Assembly (NCBI GenBank): GCA_050480705.1
Contig: JBJHAX010000029.1
Location: 1-26,213, forward strand
Length of the DNA stretch: 26,213 nucleotides
Direction: 5' to 3'
Source: JBJHAX01 sp050480705
GTDB lineage: Bacteria; Actinomycetota; Nitriliruptoria; Nitriliruptorales; Nitriliruptoraceae
Part shown: positions 23,923 through 26,213 of the stretch, piece by piece
Position numbering within the stretch: the first letter of the stretch is position 1
How the letters are laid out: every line of letters begins with the position of its first letter
Position numbers and translations under genes: made by a program
The notes under the pieces: generated by a model
The model's input: only the letters and a program-made list of their open reading frames with translations
What the model was told of the DNA's origin: nothing
The model's database searches: none

Positions 23923-24246
23923 CTAGATCCAGGCGGTGTGGCCGACGATGACGATGACAACCGTGATGATGTAGAGCACGAGAGCGAACGCGAGGCCGGT
24001 GTACATCAGCACCGTGAACCACCGGGAATCGAACTTCAGGTGCATGAACCATCCGGCGACGAGCACGAACTTCACGATCATGAGGACGATGAGCAGTGGG
24101 ATGGCGACACGACCGAAGTCGAAGAAGTACGTCGAGACCTCGAGCGCGGTGAGGATCGCGAGAATGATCGCGATCCTCACGTACTGCCGCGGCGTCGGGT
24201 GCGCGTGACCGTGGTCCTCACCGGTCGCGGTGTCGGTGGCGCTCAT
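23923..24246 (-). CDS. ctaF: Cytochrome c oxidase subunit IV (prokaryotic COX4 type)
   Basis: 107 residues. A polar, His-rich N-terminus (GEDHGHAHPTPRQY) is followed by three membrane segments with the characteristic LEVSTYFF and VAGWFMHLKFDSRWF motifs of the prokaryotic subunit IV family (COX4_pro). It is a small structural subunit of the haem-copper oxidase. The ATG has AGGAG about 10 nt upstream. It lies 69 bp after ctaE. Confidence 0.92.
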   Translation of the reverse strand: MSATDTATGEDHGHAHPTPRQYVRIAIILAILTALEVSTYFFDFGRVAIPLLIVLMIVKFVLVAGWFMHLKFDSRWFTVLMYTGLAFALVLYIITVVIVIVGHTAWI

Positions 24247-24315
24247 CGCTTCGTCACTCCTGGCTGGCGTTGCCGTTCATCGCGGCGTCGGGATCCGGCC
24301 ACGTTCACACGTGTC

Positions 24316-24906
24316 CTACAGCACCGCGATCTCGGGAATCAGGTACACGACGGTGAAGATGATGACCCAGATGATGTCGACGAAGTGCCAGTACAGGCCG
24401 ATCATCTCGGTCTTTACGTCCTGGTCCGCCTTGACCTTGCCCGTGAGCGAGAACACGTACAGCGTCAGCAGCATGAGGATCCCGATGAAGACGTGCACGC
24501 CGTGGAATCCCGTCAGGACGTAGAACGAGCTCGCGAACGGCGACTCGGTCAGGACCAGGCCTTCTTTGACGAACACGGTGAACTCGAACACCTGCCCGCC
24601 GAGGAACACCGCCCCCTGTCCTGCGGTCGCGAGGATCCACATGCGCATGCGGCGCAGGTCGCCCTTCGCGTGCGCATTGTGTGCGAGCACCATCGTCAGC
24701 GAACTCATGAGCAGCACGAAGGAACTGATCGATGTGAACGGGATGTCGAAGATTTCGACGCCGGGGCCGCCTGCGGTCACGTCGAGATAGAGCAGGTACG
24801 CGGCGATGAACGCCCCGAAGAACAGGAATTCCGAACCCAGGAACGTCCACATCGCAAGTTTGCGATGGTCGAGCCCGAGCGTGGTGTCGTGCGCTCCTGC
24901 CGCCAC
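24316..24906 (-). CDS. ctaE: Cytochrome c oxidase subunit III
   Basis: 196 residues, the five-helix actinobacterial form lacking the first two helices of mitochondrial subunit III. It opens with KLAMWTFLGSEFLFFGAF and includes GFHGVHVFIGILML and YWHFVDIIWVIIFTVVYL, all subunit III signatures with conserved Glu and His residues. It stabilises the oxidase core and its proton uptake. The GTG start has AAGGG 7 nt upstream. It follows ctaD by 56 bp. Confidence 0.95.
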   Translation of the reverse strand: MAAGAHDTTLGLDHRKLAMWTFLGSEFLFFGAFIAAYLLYLDVTAGGPGVEIFDIPFTSISSFVLLMSSLTMVLAHNAHAKGDLRRMRMWILATAGQGAVFLGGQVFEFTVFVKEGLVLTESPFASSFYVLTGFHGVHVFIGILMLLTLYVFSLTGKVKADQDVKTEMIGLYWHFVDIIWVIIFTVVYLIPEIAVL

Positions 24907-24962
24907 GTGGATCCCTTTTCGTCCTCGTGTCCCGACGTCGTCGGGAGGTCGTTGCCCGTCGT

Positions 24963-26213
24963 TCAGCCGACGACGGCGTGCTCCGGACGGGGTGCGTCGT
25001 CGTCTTCGTCGTCATCGTCGCCTTCGGCGAGCGGCTCGTGGATCCACCCGTACATCCCGATCACGAACCACAACACGCCGACGACGAACAGGATGGGGTT
25101 GACGAACACCAGGCCGTAGGCGATCGGGAAGAACGCGAGTGTCGCGATGAACGGCCACAGCGACGGGTCAGGCATGTGGATGTGTTCGTCGTGTTCGCCG
25201 TCGTCGTGCTCGTCGCTGCCGCCGGCGGGCACCTTGACCGGTATGCCCTCTTCGTCCTCGGCGTACTTGCGGTGCCAGAACTCGTCGCGGTCGGTGATCG
25301 TCGGAATCTCGTCGAAGTTGTGGTGTTTGGGCGGTGTCGCGGTCATCCACTCGAGGGTGCGCGCGTCCCAGGGGTCGTCGCCGGACGGTTCACCGGAGCG
25401 CAGCGAGACGATGAGGTTCCACAGGAACACCAGCGCCGAGCCGAACAGCACCACGACGCCGAGCGTGCTCAGCAGGTTGTAGAACTCGACGGTGCCGCCG
25501 AGTTCGGCCGGCAGCACCGCGGTGCGCCGCGGCTGGCCGAGCAGCCCCGACATGTGCATCGGGCCGAAGGTGAGGTTGAACCCGAGCAGCCACGTCCAGA
25601 AGTGGACCTTGCCGAGACGCTCGTTGAGCAGCTTGCCCGTGACCTTGGGGAACCAGAAGTACAGTCCGGCAATCAGACCGAACAGTGCGCCACCGAACAG
25701 CACGTAGTGGAAGTGCGCCACGACGTAGTAGGTGTCGTGCTGCTGGGCGTTGTGCGGGACGATCGCGTGCGTCACGCCCGACAGCCCGCCGATGGTGAAC
25801 ATCGACACGAACCCGACCGAGAACAGCATCGGCGTCGTGAAGCGGATCCTGCCGCCCCACATCGTGAACACCCAGTTGAAGATCTTGATGCCGGTGGGCA
25901 CCGCAATGAACATCGTCGCCAGCGCGAACGCTGAACGCGGCACGGGCCCGAGCGAGGTCGTGAACATGTGGTGGGCCCACACGCCGAAGCCGATGAAGGC
26001 GATCGCCGCACCTGCGAACACCACCGCCGCGTAGCCGAACAGCGGCTTGCGCGAGCCCACGGGCAGGATCTCCGACACGATCCCCATCGCCGGCAGGATC
26101 ATGATGTAGACCTCGGGATGCCCGAACAGCCAGAACAGGTGCTGGTACAGCAGCGGGTCCCCGCCGGTGGCCGGCTGGAAGAACTGGGCACCGAACAGGG
26201 TGTCGAACTGGAG
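24963..26213 (-). CDS. ctaD: Cytochrome c oxidase subunit I, 5' end cut by window
   Basis: The C-terminal 416 residues are visible; the N-terminus lies beyond the window. The stretch starts with the CuB region FWLFGHPEVY (cross-linked His-Tyr pair). The two other CuB histidines are in VWAHHMFTT, and the haem ligands in VAHFHYVLFGG. After the last core helix and a polar linker with an Asp/His-rich stretch (DEHDDGEHDEHIHMPD) there are two further hydrophobic segments (FIATLAFFPIAYGLVFV and ILFVVGVLWFVIGMYGW) and an acidic tail. This extension looks like an added or fused small-subunit module. Subunit II is not in the window and may lie upstream of ctaD. Confidence 0.96.
   Translation of the reverse strand, partial: LQFDTLFGAQFFQPATGGDPLLYQHLFWLFGHPEVYIMILPAMGIVSEILPVGSRKPLFGYAAVVFAGAAIAFIGFGVWAHHMFTTSLGPVPRSAFALATMFIAVPTGIKIFNWVFTMWGGRIRFTTPMLFSVGFVSMFTIGGLSGVTHAIVPHNAQQHDTYYVVAHFHYVLFGGALFGLIAGLYFWFPKVTGKLLNERLGKVHFWTWLLGFNLTFGPMHMSGLLGQPRRTAVLPAELGGTVEFYNLLSTLGVVVLFGSALVFLWNLIVSLRSGEPSGDDPWDARTLEWMTATPPKHHNFDEIPTITDRDEFWHRKYAEDEEGIPVKVPAGGSDEHDDGEHDEHIHMPDPSLWPFIATLAFFPIAYGLVFVNPILFVVGVLWFVIGMYGWIHEPLAEGDDDDEDDDAPRPEHAVVG

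Noticed and set aside
1..26213. Mobile elements, CRISPR arrays, prophage or defence genes
   Set aside because: No transposase, integrase, spaced direct repeats or defence-type domains were seen; gene order and composition look uniform throughout.

Overview
This is a very GC-rich chromosomal segment with tightly packed housekeeping genes. It looks actinobacterial. The evidence is TopA with a lysine-rich C-terminal tail, the helicase/secretion neighbourhood (DEAH helicase beside CpaE-like, CpaF, TadB/C, Flp-like and TadE-like genes), an aa3-type cytochrome oxidase operon, frequent GTG starts and TAGGNT-type -10 elements. A selC-type tRNA and a pyrophosphatase with the sequence signature of the K+-dependent class do not fit Streptomyces or Mycobacterium well. 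My guess is a deep-branching actinobacterium (Acidimicrobiia-like), but this is inference and no marker here settles it. I see no transposase, phage gene, CRISPR array or integration scar.

Layout. Positions 1-3564 (minus): topA followed by a truncated MFS-type membrane gene, which may be the N-terminal half of an MFS/thymidylate-kinase fusion. Positions 3565-3974: a long divergent control region without a gene. Positions 3975-8346 (plus): a membrane pyrophosphatase, a translationally coupled putative lipoprotein, and a CPA2-type cation/proton antiporter with an RCK domain. Positions 8422-9453 (minus): a STAS anti-sigma-antagonist-like protein and a methyltransferase. A 12-bp palindromic promoter-like element separates these from the MrfA/YprA-like helicase (9562-11820, plus). 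Positions 11829-16592 (minus): a compact tad-type pilus or secretion operon in the order NTF2-like, CpaE-like, CpaF, fused TadB-TadC, Flp-like pilin, TadE, TadE-like. Then come an M20 dipeptidase (plus) and a selenocysteine tRNA (plus).

Positions 18381-21090 (minus): a long-chain acyl-CoA synthetase overlapping a membrane-anchored alpha/beta hydrolase. From 21225 to the end lies the haem A and cytochrome oxidase region. ctaB and ctaA diverge from a short promoter region. On the minus strand ctaD (cut by the window end), ctaE, a subunit IV gene and a membrane-anchored cupredoxin are transcribed in that order. CtaB and CtaA make the haem A that CtaD binds. The cupredoxin is placed where an electron carrier or copper-handling partner would be expected.

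No wholly new multi-gene system is evident. The points most worth checking are the selenocysteine tRNA, the cupredoxin at the end of the oxidase operon, the TadB-TadC fusion, the K+-dependent type of pyrophosphatase, the symmetric divergent promoter at 9495-9506, the leaderless ctaA promoter, and the inverted repeat in front of the acyl-CoA synthetase.
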